Positions 34,900-48,860 of a stretch of DNA of 64,000 nucleotides are shown piece after piece. Under the pieces are notes generated by a model. It was not told where the DNA came from, did not search any database, and saw only the letters and a list, made by a program, of their open reading frames with translations. The stretch is from Alnus glutinosa (Eukaryota; Streptophyta; Magnoliopsida; Fagales; Betulaceae). Position 1 is the stretch's first letter, and every line of letters starts with the position of its first letter. Made by a program: the position numbers and the translations under genes. The DNA is taken from the NCBI RefSeq assembly GCF_958979055.1, contig NC_084893.1, positions 27,979,487 to 28,043,486 of the forward strand, in the 5' to 3' direction.

Positions 34900-37773
34900 C
34901 TACAAATCTGAAGGGCGTCCCTGCGAATGAGGAGGTACCGTCCCAGGCGTGTTATCGCCAACCGGCGATTGCTGAGCAAGGAATGGTGTAGCGGGCGAAG
35001 GTGTAGCGACAATGGAATGCTGGGTCAGCCGTCGTCCAACAGGCGACAACGTACCAACCGTTGTCGAATTACCTGCAAATCATATAGACAATTAAAGTAT
35101 ATAATATTACTTGCAAAATTAAAGGGGTAATTAAAATAAATTGAAATTAATTTTTTCCTACACACAGTATAAATCATACCTGCAGATGCACTACTAACAG
35201 ACGACGTACTACCTACGTGTGCAGGTGAAGGCGTACCAAGACATGGTGCTGATGCTCCCATGGAGGACATGAAGACCTCAACCTGTCGCAGGCGCTGCTC
35301 CAACAGGTCATTCCTCGCTCGCTCAGCCTGTAGCTCCGCTTGCATCTCTTCCATCTTCCGAGTGTTTTCGGCCCAATCCCGAGACGTGCCCTGAGATGGT
35401 CCCCCTTGTGACCGAGGCCTATATGAGAAACATGTCCCCCGAACAGGTGTGACGTTCGGCCCAACCTGCCGAACCCTCCCTGCATACTCAGGCCTCCCAA
35501 CCGCCTGTTCGTAAGCGTCGTTCGGTGCCCAACGCACCGTGTCTGCGGAGACGCTTTGCGTGGCGGCTGGATCACTGGATAAACTCTGCGTCATCCTCTC
35601 CTGTACGTCGTCAACATGAACAAGTCATATATTGAATAATGACAAATCACACATAATTTTAAAAATAATAGTAAATTAAATCAGTAGCATACGCATAGGA
35701 CCCGTGTACGTTCGTTCACGTGAGTGCCGTCCTTCCTTGTGTGGGTCTTCACGAACGACGCGGCGCGAGTGGGGGGCGTGCCAGATGTACATGTCTGTCG
35801 TCATGCAGTTGACATATATAAGAAACAGATAGCGATAAAAATAGTATAAATAAAAATAAAAACAATTATCAACAAATATATATAACATAAACATATATAT
35901 TTTCATACCTCCTCGTGATTAAATCTGGCATAACTTTTAGATCCCGTACAATGAGGAAGGTCATTCTGCTCACGCAGCCTCTTCATCCGTTCAGAGGTTG
36001 CCTACGCATTTAACATGAAAATAAAAATGTAAGCATTGACACACTTAAATTAAAACTAAAATTAAATAAACTGTTATTAAAAAACCACAACATTTTCTTG
36101 GCTTACATACGATTTTTTGCTCACGGCACCAATCTCTCAGCAGGAACTCTACATCTTCTGCGTCATAGTTGCCAAAAAAATTGTCCGGCATTCTCGCACG
36201 GATAATCTCGGGCGTGTCACCGTCTCTAATACGTAGTTTGGTTTTGAACCTCGACTTCCACGAGCGGTGCTTACGGCCAATATCACATAAAGCCTCCTGT
36301 TGTGCCCTGCGCGCGTCTACTGATACAGGTACATAGAACTCCTCCTGCACATTCAACACATTTTTATAGGTTTAAAAACTTCAAGAAATACATTAATCTC
36401 AAGTTTAATTCAAATAAATAATTAAATTATATTCATAGACATACCATCAGCGCGTCCCACATTGCCTGCTTAATCTGCCTATTTACCTTCGCCCATTCGT
36501 CCCGCATGTGTATGTAGGACCCACTCCTGATCATCTTGCCCTCAGCCCGCCGAAATCGATTGCAGGCCCGTCCTACAGGTTGTATAGCAGCATTGTACTG
36601 CAATACAACCTTCTTACCCCTCGGGAGGACCCAGTTTCTCGCTGGGTCGTCAATCACCTCATAATAAATGGTCCCGTCTGGGTTGTACCCTAATGAAAGA
36701 AATATTCAACATTAATGTTAAAAATTTAATCATAAGATTAAAGAACATATATATATATATATAAACAATTTCTAATCAAATATTTATTTATTTAAAAACC
36801 AAAAAAAAAAAAAAAAAAATTTGGTAAGAGAATATGAGTTTTAAGGATGTCTAAATATGTACTTACCCATCAACCGAATCTGCTCAATCCGTATGTGCTG
36901 GGTCGCTGGGTCGCCCGCAACCTCCTCCCCAACCCCTCCGGCTTGTGGATTCTGCTGATCATCATCTGAATCCATATCCTGGGGACTACCGGGGGCCAAC
37001 TGATCGGTACCCAACATCGCAACGTCCTCCTCATGGGTACTCTGGCTCCCCCCCACATCTGGCATCTGACTCTCACCGGAAAGTGGCATCTGACTCTCAC
37101 CGGAAAGTGGCATCTGACTCTCACCGGAAAGTGGCATCTGGCTCTCACCAGATAAAGGCATCTGGCTCTCTACATGCCTCGGGCCCTGACTCGCCCCCGA
37201 TGCTGGCATCCGTCTCGGCCCCGGGCCCTGACTCGCCCCCGATGCTGGCATCTGTCTCGGGCCCGGGCCCTGACTCGCCCCCGATGCTGGCATCTGTCTC
37301 GGCCCCAAAATCTGGCCAGGCATCGCCGCCTGTGCCGGTATCTGTCCCAACCCCATAGCCGGCATCTGCATCTCCCCGGTCTGTGACAGTGGAAATCCTA
37401 CATCCTGCGTCTCACTATCAGGGTTACACGTCATAGGTCCACTATACGTATACGGAAAGTACGGCGCATAACCCTGTGACCCCATCCCTTCTCGCAGCCA
37501 CCATCGATATGCGTTACCCGGTTGGGTGAACCCTATCTGAGATAATGTCGGCAGCTCCGACAATGGAGAGCTGCAAGGTCCAGCTGTGCTGCTCTGTCCG
37601 TGATCTGACGTGGGCACGGCCACCGTACCCGGCAACAATGGTCTATAAGGCCCGTCTGGGTGGTGTGGCCACGCTGCAGAATACAATGCCGTCGAAACAG
37701 TGGGCGTGGTCATGGGGGGCACGGGTGGGCTAGGTGCCCGATACGCATAATGAGGGGGTCTCTGGTCCATCAA
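34900..37773 (-). CDS. TNPA-like second CACTA protein (plant transposase Ptta/En/Spm type)
   Basis: Likely exons on the minus strand: 37773-36867 (GTAAGT donor), about 36690-36447, 36355-36110, 36000-35925, 35800-35695, 35600-35180 and 35070-34900, with a TAG at 34900-34902. Exon 1 is Pro/Gly/Met-rich and carries tandem repeats [14 protein letters not shown] (three) and SQMPLSGE (four or so). Exon 2 ([20 protein letters not shown]) and exon 3 ([26 protein letters not shown]) fit the Ptta/En/Spm family. Exon 6 has a coiled-coil-like stretch ([20 protein letters not shown]). By analogy with maize TNPA it would bind the subterminal repeats. Exon limits are my reading of splice sites. Confidence 0.7.
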
Positions 37774-37967
37774 TACCTGCGAACAAATGCAGACAAATTA
37801 ATTAGAATATGTTTTTTTAATATATTTTTAATGAACATACTAAAGAACAGCGAAATTTATACAATTAATAAAAATTTGTATTCAGTACAAGCGAATTGTA
37901 CAAGCAATATATATATCAGTCAAGTGTATTGAGTTCAAGCTAATTATACTCACAACAAATACATCAA

Positions 37968-40900
37968 TCATTGTATCACGGGAGCTTCAATAGGATCTAC
38001 GTCGGGCCTGTCGTACTCGAATTCGTCATTCGTATCTGGTAGGTCAGCAGTGGCTAGTACGAGCGGTACGCACTCATGGTAGGTTGTACCATCCTCATTA
38101 CTCCCATCCCCCTGTCCAACGTCGTACACGTTGCGCGGTTTGGTCCTAACCGCACAAACCCAATTTGGGTTCCTTCCATCTTCTACGTAGAATACTTGAT
38201 CCACCTGAGATGTAAGCACGTACGGCTCGTCCTGAATCTGTTCTCCCCTGTGGACGAGGTGATTGAAGTTGACAAACACTAGGCCATACTCGTCTATTGT
38301 GAATCCTCTGTCCATTGTGGGGTCTGCCCAATTGCACTTAAATAAGACGTACGTAGTCCTGTCATAGTACTCGACCTCAAATATATCGGTTAACTGTCCG
38401 TAGTACGTTTCGCCTTCAACGGTAGGAACACAGACGCCGCTATTCTGAGTCCTCCTTCCCACATCATGAGCAAGCGTGCGAAATAATTTTCCATTTACCA
38501 CGTACCTGTTGTACTTCACCGCTGTCTCCTTTAGCCCTCTACAACGCATAACCAACTTGTGGCCCAATTCCTCCCTACGTTGATCGTCCAGGCCATCGAC
38601 CTATGTTTTAATTACAAATAGTAAACATCACATTGGGTTATAATCCTGAACCCGCATAAATTTATCCAATTTAAAATTTACAACTATTTCCTTACATATG
38701 CACGGTACCATTCGCAGAACTGCTCATGATGTTGTGCTTCAATAAGAGCCTCCGTAGCGCGTCTTTGTGCATCCTACATTCAGCGTATACAATTATGTAA
38801 TAATTGTTATTAATACTTTTACTCGAATTCTGCTAAATATAAGGTTAGGACTACTTACGTCCGCAAATTGTGAAACTCTTCAGAGTTGAACACAATATAA
38901 CGATGAATCTGGTGCATTATCAACCGGTTCATGGTAACACGCGTGCCCGCTCCCTTGGATCCATCAGGATTCCTCTGAGGTCTGTTGTGGAATGTTGGTG
39001 CGTTATTCAGATACCTTGAACAGAACGTTACCAGCTCGGTCGCTATGTACCCCTCCGCAATGCACCCCTCAGGAGCTGCTTTATTGCGCACATTATTTTT
39101 GAAATTCCCCAGACTCCTGGTTTAAACACATACACGACAATTTAATTGTCGTCAATTAGGATTACAATTAAATAAAAATATTTATTTACATATTACGCCG
39201 AATTTTACCTCTCTGCCGGGTACATCCATCTATACTGCACGGGTCCGCCTAGTCTACACTCGCGCACAAGATGCACAACCAAGTGGACCATGCTGGTAAA
39301 AAACCCTGGAGGGAATATCTGTTCTAGCTTGCACAAAGTGATACAGACGTCACCCTGCAGTCGGTCCATATCTTCTTGTGATAGCTTTGTTGAGCATATG
39401 CCTCTAAAAAATGCAGAAATCTCCACAAGAGGTCTAACCACTTTATCAGGCAATGACTTACGCAGTGCAATTGGAAGAAGCTGTTGCATCAGTATGTGGC
39501 TATCATGGCTCTTCAAGCCAGAAATTGTACGGTCCTTGAGCCGAACACATCGTGAAATGTTCGAAGCGTATCCGTCCGGGACCCTAACATTTCGAAGAAC
39601 CTTCAGAAAATTTTCTTTGTCCTCTCTAGACATTGTGTGACAGGCAGCGGGAATATACGTTTTACCGTTGGCGGCCGTGAACGGATGCAACTTAGGTCTC
39701 AACCCCATTTCCTGCAAGTCCAGCCGAGCTGCCAAGTTGTCCTTCGTTTTCCCTTTTATATCCAAAATAGTGCCAAGTATATTGTCCATGACATTTTTCT
39801 CTATGTGCATAACATCAAGATTGTGCCGAAGCAAATTGTCTTTCCAATACGGCAATCTGAAAAATATACTTTTCTTCTTCCATATAACATCGGAACTCCC
39901 TGCACCCTTCTTCCGCTTCTTCCGTTTCTTCTTCTTACCCGCGGTCTCATCTCCAAACGCAACTCCGTCCAACTGTTGGAGAACCTCGTATCCGCATGGC
40001 ACAATCGGTGCGCTGGCAAATTCTTCGGTACCGTCAAATGTCCTCCTGTTAAGCCGCCACAGATGTTCAGGCGGCAGATATCTCCTGTGCCCCATATAGC
40101 AAAATTTGCACCCGTTCTTTAAGCGTATAGAACGCGTCGATTGCATACAGCAAGGACATGCCTTCGCACCCCTGTTAGGCCAACCTGATAAATCTGCATA
40201 CGCTGGCAAGTCGTTTATCGTCCACATCAACTGAGATCGCATAATAAAATTTTCCTTCTTTGAAGCATCGAATGTTCGTACCCCTACATTCCACAGTTCC
40301 AGCAACTCATCAATCAATGGCTGAAGGTAAACATCAATATCCATACCTGGTGAGCTCGGTCCAGGGATAACCAAGGAAAGGATGAAGGACGACTGTTTCA
40401 TGTACATCCAAGGTGGCAAATTGTACGGCACAAGCATTACGGGCCATGTGCTGTGAGATGTGCTCATGTTCCCAAATGGATTAAATCCATCTGCTGTCAA
40501 ACCAAGCCGGACGTTTCTACTCTCTGCCATAAAATTTGGATGTAAAATGTCGAACGATCTCCATGCCTCACCGTCGGCCGGGTGCCTCAATACGCCATCC
40601 CTAGTGCGGCCTTCTGCATGCCATCTCATATGGGGCGCAGTATGCTCAGACATGAATAACCTCTGCAACCGTGGGATGAGTGGAAACCACCTCAAGATCT
40701 TCACCGGGCGTTTTTTTCTTGCTGATATGATCTCACCATCATCATCTACATGTGTATCAGCCCTCCACTTAGACTCTCCACATACGGTACATGAATCTAA
40801 TTCTTTATTGTCTTTCCAGAATAACATACAGTCGTTACGGCACGCCGGAATCTTCTCATACCCCAGACCCATGCCACTTAGGAACTTCTTCGCCTCGTAC

Positions 40901-41601
40901 GTGTTATCTGGCAATGCCTCATCGCAAGGAGGCAACAACTGATTGATGAATTCCAGAATGTCTGAAAAAATCTTGTTACTAATACCTCCAACGCACTTCA
41001 AGTTGTACATGTGTACAGTAGCACTCAATTTACTGTGCTTTGTACCAGGGTGAAGGGGCTTCTCGGCAGTCTTTAACAGCTCTTGGTACTTCAATGCGTC
41101 CTCGCACGACGTATCTTCATCAACTTGTTGCGGAAGAGTACTTGCGGCTTCAGGAACATCGTGCACGCCGAAGGCGTCACGCAACATGGCGTGCATGTTA
41201 TCATCCTGTTCCACGGCGACACCCTCCTGTTCTGTAACTTCACCATGTTCAGTGCTATGGTCAGCGGCCTCTGTGCCACTGTGATAACTCGAACACTGAC
41301 CAGGAATAGCGGATCCAGTCGTAGTCTCACCGTGCATATACCACAAATGGATTCCCGGATTCATCCCCCGACCTCCAGTCAGGTGGGCAAGAACGTAATC
41401 AGGAGTGTGACGCTGGTTATTTCGACAATACTTGCATGGGCAGTAAATTTTTCCATCGACGGCCGTACAGTTACGAACGGCAAATGTCACAAACGCCCTA
41501 CACCCGTCGTTATACGTTGTCGTACCCCTAGGTGCTGACATCCAAGACTTGTCCATATTCCTCTGTATAGGGTTAAGAGGACAAGACAAATCATACGTCA
41601 A
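37968..41601 (-). CDS. TNP2-type CACTA transposase
   Basis: Exon 1 is 41601-39209 (an alternative start, MDKSWMSAPRG, is at 41556), exon 2 about 39118-38859, exon 3 about 38775-38697, exon 4 about 38599-37968. This totals roughly 1,120 residues with usable GT/AG borders. The N-terminus has the transposase-associated domain with a zinc-finger-like CPCKYC motif. The tnp2 domain follows (CTVCGESKWRAD, HAEGRTRDGVLRHPADGEAW, KACPCCMQSTRSIRLKNG, NLDVMHIEKNVMDNILGT). DUF4218 begins near residue 690, crosses intron 1 (YRWMYPAER|SLGNFKNN) and continues through RNKAAPEGCIAEGYI. Exon 4 is a DUF4216 domain (FKCNWADP, YGLVFVNFN). It catalyses excision and insertion in the nucleus. No stop interrupts the inferred frame. 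Confidence 0.88.
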
Positions 41602-41639
41602 ACAAATAAACGTGTAAAAAAGTTGAGCATGTCACGCAA

Positions 41640-42217
41640 CATGGGGTGTACGAATTTATTTCCCTTTTAAAGGGTTTATGGTTAGAGTTTAGGGTTTTAG
41701 TTTTTTTGTTAGAGTTTAGGGTTTAGGGTTTATGGTTTTTTAGGGTTTAGGGTTAGGGTTTGTAAGGATTTAGGGTTTAGGGTTTAGGGTTAGGGTTTGT
41801 TAGGGTTTAGGAGGGTTTAGGTTTTTTTTTTTTTTTTAGGGTTTAGGGTTAGGGTTTAGGGTTTAGGGTTTAGGGTTAGGGTTAGGGTATAAATTTAGAA
41901 AGTGTAAGATTTTTTTTTTTTTAAAGGGTTTAGGGTTAGGGTTTGTTAGGGTTTATGGTTAGGCTTTTTTTTTTTTTTTTAAAAAAAAAAAGTGTAGGAT
42001 TTTGTTTTTTTTTTTTTTTCTTTTCTTAAGGGTTTAGGGTTAGGGTTTGTAAGGGATTAGGGTTTAGGGTTAGGGTTTGTTAGGGTTTAGGAGGGTTTAG
42101 GTTTTTTTTTTTTTTTTTAGGGTTTAGGGTTAGGGTTTGTTAGGGTTAGGGTTAGGGTATAAATTTAGAAAGTGTAGGATTTTTTTTTTTTTTTTAAAGG
42201 GTTTAGGGTTAGGGTTT

Positions 42218-42248
<31 letters not shown>

Positions 42249-42465
42249 TTATAAATTTAGAAAGTGTAGGAATTTTTTTTTTTTTAAAGGGTTTAGGGTT
42301 AGGGTTTGTTAGGGTTTAGGGTTAGGGTTTGTTAGGGTTAGGGTATAAATTTAGAAAGTGTAGGATTTTTTTTTATTATTTAAAGGGTTTAGGGTTAGGG
42401 TATAAATTTAGAAAGTGTAGGATTTTTTTTTTTTTAAAGGGTTTAGGGTTAGGGTTTGTTAGGGT

Positions 42466-42497
<32 letters not shown>

Positions 42498-42575
42498 ATA
42501 AATTTAGAAAGTGTAGGATTTTTTTTTTTTAAAGGGTTTAGGGTTAGGGTTTGTTAGGGTTTAGGGTTAGGGTTT

Positions 42576-42608
<33 letters not shown>

Positions 42609-42751
42609 ATAAATTTAGAAAGTGTAGGATTTTTATTTTTATTTTTTAAAGGGTTTAGGGTTAGGGTATAAATTTAGAAAGTGTAGGATTTTTTTTTTTT
42701 TTTTTTAAAGGGTTTAGGGTTAGGGTTTGTTAGGGTTTAGGGTTAGGGTTT

Positions 42752-42784
<33 letters not shown>

Positions 42785-43620
42785 ATAAATTTAGAAAGTG
42801 TAGGATTTTTTTTTTTTAAAGGGTTTAGGGTTAGGGTTTGTTAGGGTTTAGGGTTAGGGTTTGTTAGGGTTAGGGTTAGGGTATAAATTTAGAAAGTGTA
42901 GGATTTTTTTTTTTTTTTTTTAAAGGGTTTAGGGTTAGGGTTTGTTAGGGTTAGGGTATAAATTTAGAAAGTGTAGGATTTTTTTTTTATTTTTTAAAGG
43001 GTTTAGGGTTAGGGTATAAATTTAGAAAGTGTAGGATTTTTTTTTTTTTAAAGGGTTTAGGGTTAGGGTTTGTTAGGGTTTAGGGTATAAATTTAGAAAG
43101 TGTAGGATTTTTTTTTTTGTTAGGGTTTAGGATATAGGGTTCGTTATGGTTTAAGGTTAGGGTTTGGTTATAGAAAATGTAGGAATTTTTTTTTTTTTTA
43201 AAGGATCTAGGATTAGGGTTTAGGGTTTAGGGTTTTAGTTTCTTAGGGTTTAGGGTTTAAGGTTAGGATTTTTGTTTTTAGTGTTAGGAATTTTTTTTTT
43301 AGAAAGTGTAGGAAATTTTCTTTTTAAGGGTTTAAGGTTAGGATTTTTGTTTTTAGTGTTAGGGTTTCTTTTTTTAGAAAGTGTAGGATAATTTTTTTTT
43401 TTAGGGTTTAGGGTTTAGGGTTTAAGGATAGGACTTTTGTTTTTAGTGTTAGGGTTTCTTTTTTTAGAAAGTGTATGATATTTTTTTTTAGGCTTTAGGG
43501 TTTAGGGTTTGTTAGGGTTTAGGGTTTAGGGTTTAAGGTTTAGGGTTAGGGTTTTTAAGTGTACGAATTTTTTTTTTAGGGTTTACGATTTAGGGTTTAG
43601 AGTTTAGGGTAAGGGTTTTT
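41640..43620. repeat. Telomere-like TTTAGGG array inside the CACTA element
   Basis: About 2 kb of degenerate plant telomere repeat (GGGTTTAGGGTTAGGG). From 41880 to 43110 it is organised into units of about 55-110 bp. Each closes with TATAAATTTAGAAAGTGTAGGA followed by a T-run and AAAGGGTTTAGGG; I count about 13 such closings. It starts roughly 40-80 bp upstream of the transposase start codon, so on the transposase strand it reads as repeated AAACCCTAA telo-boxes. It lies within the transposon, flanked by ordinary sequence, and is not a chromosome end. Confidence 0.9.
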
Positions 43621-44520
43621 TTTAAGAACGTGTAGGATTCAAAGTTTATTTAAGGGTTTATTATTGTGTTGGTTTTATGGTTATGATTTGAAGATATAAA
43701 GTTTAGGGTTGGAGTTTAAGTATTTCTTAAAAAGTAGACGGTCAATTTTAATATTTTTTCTTTTTTTATTCAAACCCATTTTATTGGTTGTTCCCATTTA
43801 TTATTTTCAAAAGTGTCATCGTTGGTTTATAACGTTAAACTAATATCGGACATTGTTTGATTTTGTTTGACTAACAAAAAAACATTGTAATCCATAATAA
43901 CACATTCAAAATATATATATATATATAACCTCTCAAATAAAAAATTAGGATAGGAAAAATTAAAAACATAAAAAACACAACATGGCAAAAAAGAACATGG
44001 CTTTCAAAAAAATAAAAATACATATAACACTAAATGACACAAAAATACAAACGCCTACACAATTTCTAAATATCAAATCTGTACTAACACAAAAATACAT
44101 GCAGCATTGTTAAAAAAAAAAACACAAACTATAGCAAAAATGAAATACCTACTCCAAGAAAACCCCCCAAAAAAAAAAAAAAAAAAAACAGTAATTTAAG
44201 CTTACACTGATTCAGCAAAATTGAAAAAATAAAATATAACACAGTCCAAAAATTATTACAATTATCAATCAAGAACAAATGTCCAAATTATTACAATAAA
44301 AATTATTACAATATATATTCAATCAGTATTTCATTTACATGTTGAAAAAAAAAATGAAATACAAATTTAAGGGGAAATTACTCACTGTCGACGGTAGGTT
44401 GTGGATTTAGGGCTCCTTCTTTATATATATACCTGCATATTCGGATATACATTATGGAGAAAGGAAAAAAAAGTTAGCAAATGTATATATATATAACACT
44501 AAATTTATCTGCAATATATA
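43621..44520. other. CACTA interior, non-coding AT-rich segment
   Basis: A/T-rich with A-runs and dispersed ACACAAAAATACA words. No open frame of note and no terminal repeat of a nested element was found. Confidence 0.5.
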
Positions 44521-44535
44521 TTAAGAGCACCGGCG

Positions 44536-44631
44536 ACTGAACAGAGAGAGAGAGAGAGAGAGCCACTGACCCGACCGGAGGAAAGGGAACCGACGGCCTA
44601 GCCAACCCCTGCCGGAGGGACGTCCCAGTAG

Positions 44632-44717
<86 letters not shown>

Positions 44718-44833
44718 CTAGAGGGAATCGGTGAGAGAGAGACAGTCGGTGAGAGGGAGACGTGACGACGCCGGAGCTCACCACACCGGCCGGCTGAGCT
44801 CGCCGGAGAGACAGAGAGAGAGAGAGAAGAAAT

Positions 44834-44865
<32 letters not shown>

Positions 44866-44885
44866 AGAAATGGGTAGCTTCCTCT
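44536..44885. repeat. GA microsatellite block with GC-rich spacers
   Basis: Long (GA)n runs, including an uninterrupted stretch around 44655-44708, alternate with GC-rich patches (ACCGACGGCCTAGCC, GCCGGAGGGACG, CCGGCCGGCTGAGCTCGCC). The resulting frames of Ser-Leu repeats are low complexity and not genes. Confidence 0.75.
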
Positions 44886-44984
44886 GGAAGCTACCCATTT
44901 CTTATATATAAATATAAGTATATAATTTATATAATATAATATATATTTATATTATTAATTAGTTTTACGTATATAATATATAAT

Positions 44985-45066
44985 GTTTGGCCAGGTGGCG
45001 CGCGGGAGAATTCCCGCGCGGCATCCGGCCAAACAGTTGGAGACGTGTTTATAAATACACGTCTCC
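44985..45066. repeat. Two adjacent GC-rich hairpins inside the CACTA element
   Basis: The first (44985-45034) has outer arms GTTTGGCC/GGCCAAAC and inner arms CGCGCGGGA/TCCCGCGCG with loop GAAT. The second (45039-45066) is GGAGACGTGT...ACACGTCTCC. They stand out in AT-rich surroundings. The second resembles the design of the element's own subterminal repeats. Confidence 0.75.
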
Positions 45067-45284
45067 ACATGCTATATATATATATATTATATCTATTTTA
45101 TATAAACCCATGCAACCCTAAGTTCATGCAATGCATGTACTGCATGTACATGCACTGCATGAACTCATGTTAATTATTATTATTATTTTTTTGGGTCTAC
45201 ATATATGCTTCACAAAGTTGGTTTAATTATGCATATAGTACAATATGTCAATTTAGGGTTAGGGTTTACGTACTTATAAGTACA

Positions 45285-46520
<1,236 letters not shown>

Positions 46521-47070
46521 TAAGTATTTAATTCATTATGTAGCGCAGAACTCTAAAAATAATTGCATTTACTATATATAGACATAAATAAAAAGGTTAC
46601 TGTATATAGTTTCTAAACCGTTTACATGCATGCATATCTATATATATAGTATTAATTATAGGTTTTTTAACTTTGTTATGTTTAATTTTTTTTTTTTTTT
46701 GGTTTCTAAACGTAGATGGTGTACAAAACTAAACCCTAATTTAAACTATTTAGTTTAATTATATATTTAGCATCAAATTTGTATAATTATGCATATAGTA
46801 CAATATGTAAATTAGGTTAGGGTTTACGTGCTTAATAGTATACTATATATATATAAATAAGGAACCTAAAAAGTATAAATTCCAACCAACAAATTTACAT
46901 ATAGCATATAGTACAATATGTAAATTAGGTTAGGGTAATCTACACCGTATTTTTGGATTAGATTTGTATGATTAATAATGTAAGGAGTTTTTTTTTTGAT
47001 TTTTTTTTTTTAAATAATTAATACAACACAGAATTTTTTTTTTTAATATATATTTGGCGAATTAATAAAT
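46521..47070. other. CACTA interior, AT-rich, near the right end
   Basis: Non-coding, with repeats of CATATAGTACAATATGTAAATTAGGTTAGGG (also near 45235). No gene seen. Confidence 0.5.
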
Positions 47071-47512
47071 TTTTGACACGTGTATTAATACACGTGTCCA
47101 TTTGGACACGCATATGAAATACACGTGTCCAAATGGACGCGTGTATTCCATATGCGTGTCCAAATGGACACGTGTATTAATACACGTGTCCATTTGGACA
47201 CGCATATGGAATACACGTGTCCAATTGGACGCGTGTCTATATACACGCGTCCAAAATGGACACGTGTATTCCATATGCGTGTCCAAATGGACACGTGTAT
47301 TAATACACGTGTCCATTTGGACACGTATATGAAATACACATGTCCAAATGGACACGTGTATTTCATATGCGTGTCCAAATGGACACGTGTATGTCATACA
47401 CGTGTCCATTTTGGACGGCTTCACAAATTGACACGTGTCTAAAATGACACGTGTTAATTTGGACGCGTGTCTACAGTAACGGGTACTGTAGACACGCGTC
47501 AAAATGAAGGTG
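47071..47512. repeat. Right subterminal repeats of the CACTA element
   Basis: Hairpin pairs built from TTTGGACACGTGTATT and its inverse AATACACGTGTCCAAA, plus GCGTGTCC variants. The unit differs from that at the left end by an extra G (GGACACG against GACACG). This is where the TNPA-like protein would be expected to bind. The minus- and plus-strand open frames here simply translate the repeat. Confidence 0.85.
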
Positions 47513-47689
47513 TTTTTGTAGTGTAATACAACTACCTAGCCTCCAAATTAATCAATGATTTTAAACTTGTAAAAGTATTATTAATTGCATGCAACGTGTT
47601 ATATTAAAACTTGATTTCAGATAGAGTGTTAATTAAGCATATGATGGGGGTGTTAGTCATTTTGTTTAGACGGTTTCAATGGTTTGGTT

Positions 47690-48170
47690 GTGAATATTGG
47701 ACAGCATTATGAGTTGTAAGCATCAGATAGGCTTGAGCTCTTGGTGAAAAACTTATAATCGAAAGGCAGTGATGGTTGTGAGCATTGGATTATACTCCTG
47801 GTGGTGGTGAAAAGCTTAATTTTTGAAGGGATCAGTGATACTTGTCCGCATTGGAAGGACAACTTTGCTGGTTGGAAGCATTAGATAGGATTGAGCTCTT
47901 TGTGGCATTTTTTGTGGTGAGCATTGGCTGGTACAATTGAGGTTTCGATGGCAGTAAAAGACTTCTATTCGATGGAGAGTGATGGCCGTTGTGAGCATTG
48001 GACAACATTGGCGGGCTGTTGGTCTTGTGTGCGATATTTAATTGATACAGGCGATTGAGCTCTTGGTGGTGGCAAAAAACAATATCCATTGGAAGGGAGT
48101 AATGGTTGTGAGCAATATTAATTAGAGGCAATTTTGGACTCTCGATGCTTTGAAAAGCTTTCATTCGAAT
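47690..48170. repeat. Degenerate ~100-bp tandem repeat upstream of G4
   Basis: Four to five units with TTGAGCTCTTGGTGGTGG, then AGTGATGGTTGTGAGCATTGGA. Spacing is about 90-120 bp. The same array stands upstream of G6 at 55070-55560, so it was part of the duplicated unit. No protein-coding sense. Confidence 0.65.
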
Positions 48171-48244
48171 AATAGATTTTGTCCCTAACCCTAGGTCCTA
48201 CCTCCCTCCCTAGTCCCACACACACATGCACAGACAAGAAATGT

Positions 48245-48296
48245 CTATATATAAGGAGGAAGAGCCACAATGCAGTAAATCATCCTTCACTTAGAC
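48245..48296 (+). promoter_or_regulatory. G4 core promoter
   Basis: CTATATATAAGGAGG from 48245 is the TATA box, followed by AGAGCCACAATGCAGTAA and ATCATCCTTCACTT. It looks intact although the gene body is broken. Confidence 0.6.
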
Positions 48297-48373
48297 ACAT
48301 AATTAATCATCTTAGAGTTTGTTTCCCTAGCTAGTACTACATTGTCTCCAATCCTCTTCATTGTTAACGAAAA

Positions 48374-48860
48374 ATGGGTTACTCCAAGACTTTTCTTCTC
48401 CTTGGCCTTGCCTTTGCTGTTGTGCTCCTCATCTCCTCCGATGTCTCAGCTTCTGAGCTTGCTGTTGCCGCTCAAACCAGTAAGTTTCTTACTTTTTCTT
48501 GAGTTAAATATGCGCCTTTACTATCTTCTACTTTTTGGTGATGATCAAGTGCCCTCCTGTTCTAATTAAATAACGTGTAAAATCCTCATTATATAAAGTA
48601 CTGATAAAATGCATCCGTTAGACGAGGAAAAAACAAAACAGAGTACTTCGAAGTACATGACGACATGCCTTGCATCTCTACATCCGTTTTACAAAATATT
48701 AGGGAACATCATTTTCATGTGTTTCATAGAATTTGTTTTAAGCACTTTATGTCTTTTGAAATGCACAACTTAATTTCCAGTATAATTATAGTTTACCTTA
48801 GCCATGTGTGATATATTTAACTTCTTCAACTCATGATCATTTATGTCCAAACTGGCGCTA
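48374..48860 (+). pseudogene. G4: Gly/His-rich protein gene with exon 2 lost
   Basis: Exon 1 (48374-48479) is intact: MGYSKTFLLLGLAFAVVLLI, then SSDVSASELAVAAQT, ending at a good GTAAGT donor. Where exon 2 should begin only TATGTCCAAACTGGCGCTAT remains near 48843, without the TATAG acceptor. It then runs into unrelated repeat DNA (TTGTATGAATACAACTAT). No Gly/His repeat follows before the CACTA fragment at 49065. Readthrough would give only a secreted stub. Confidence 0.8.

Noticed and set aside
39290-41538. Plus-strand frames of 116-161 codons across the transposase region
   Set aside because: They are shadows of the minus-strand transposase exon, which has recognisable tnp2 and DUF4218 motifs.
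41640-43620. Chromosome end or true telomere
   Set aside because: The array is degenerate, broken into units with other sequence, lies within transposon termini and is followed by ordinary DNA on both sides.
44521-44898. Ser/Leu-rich minus-strand frame of 125 codons
   Set aside because: It is a translation of the (GA)n microsatellite; no start context, splice sites or family pattern.
47062-47502. Frames rich in DTCINTRVHLDTHMEY-like repeats on both strands
   Set aside because: They translate the CACTA right subterminal repeats and appear on both strands because the repeats are palindromic.
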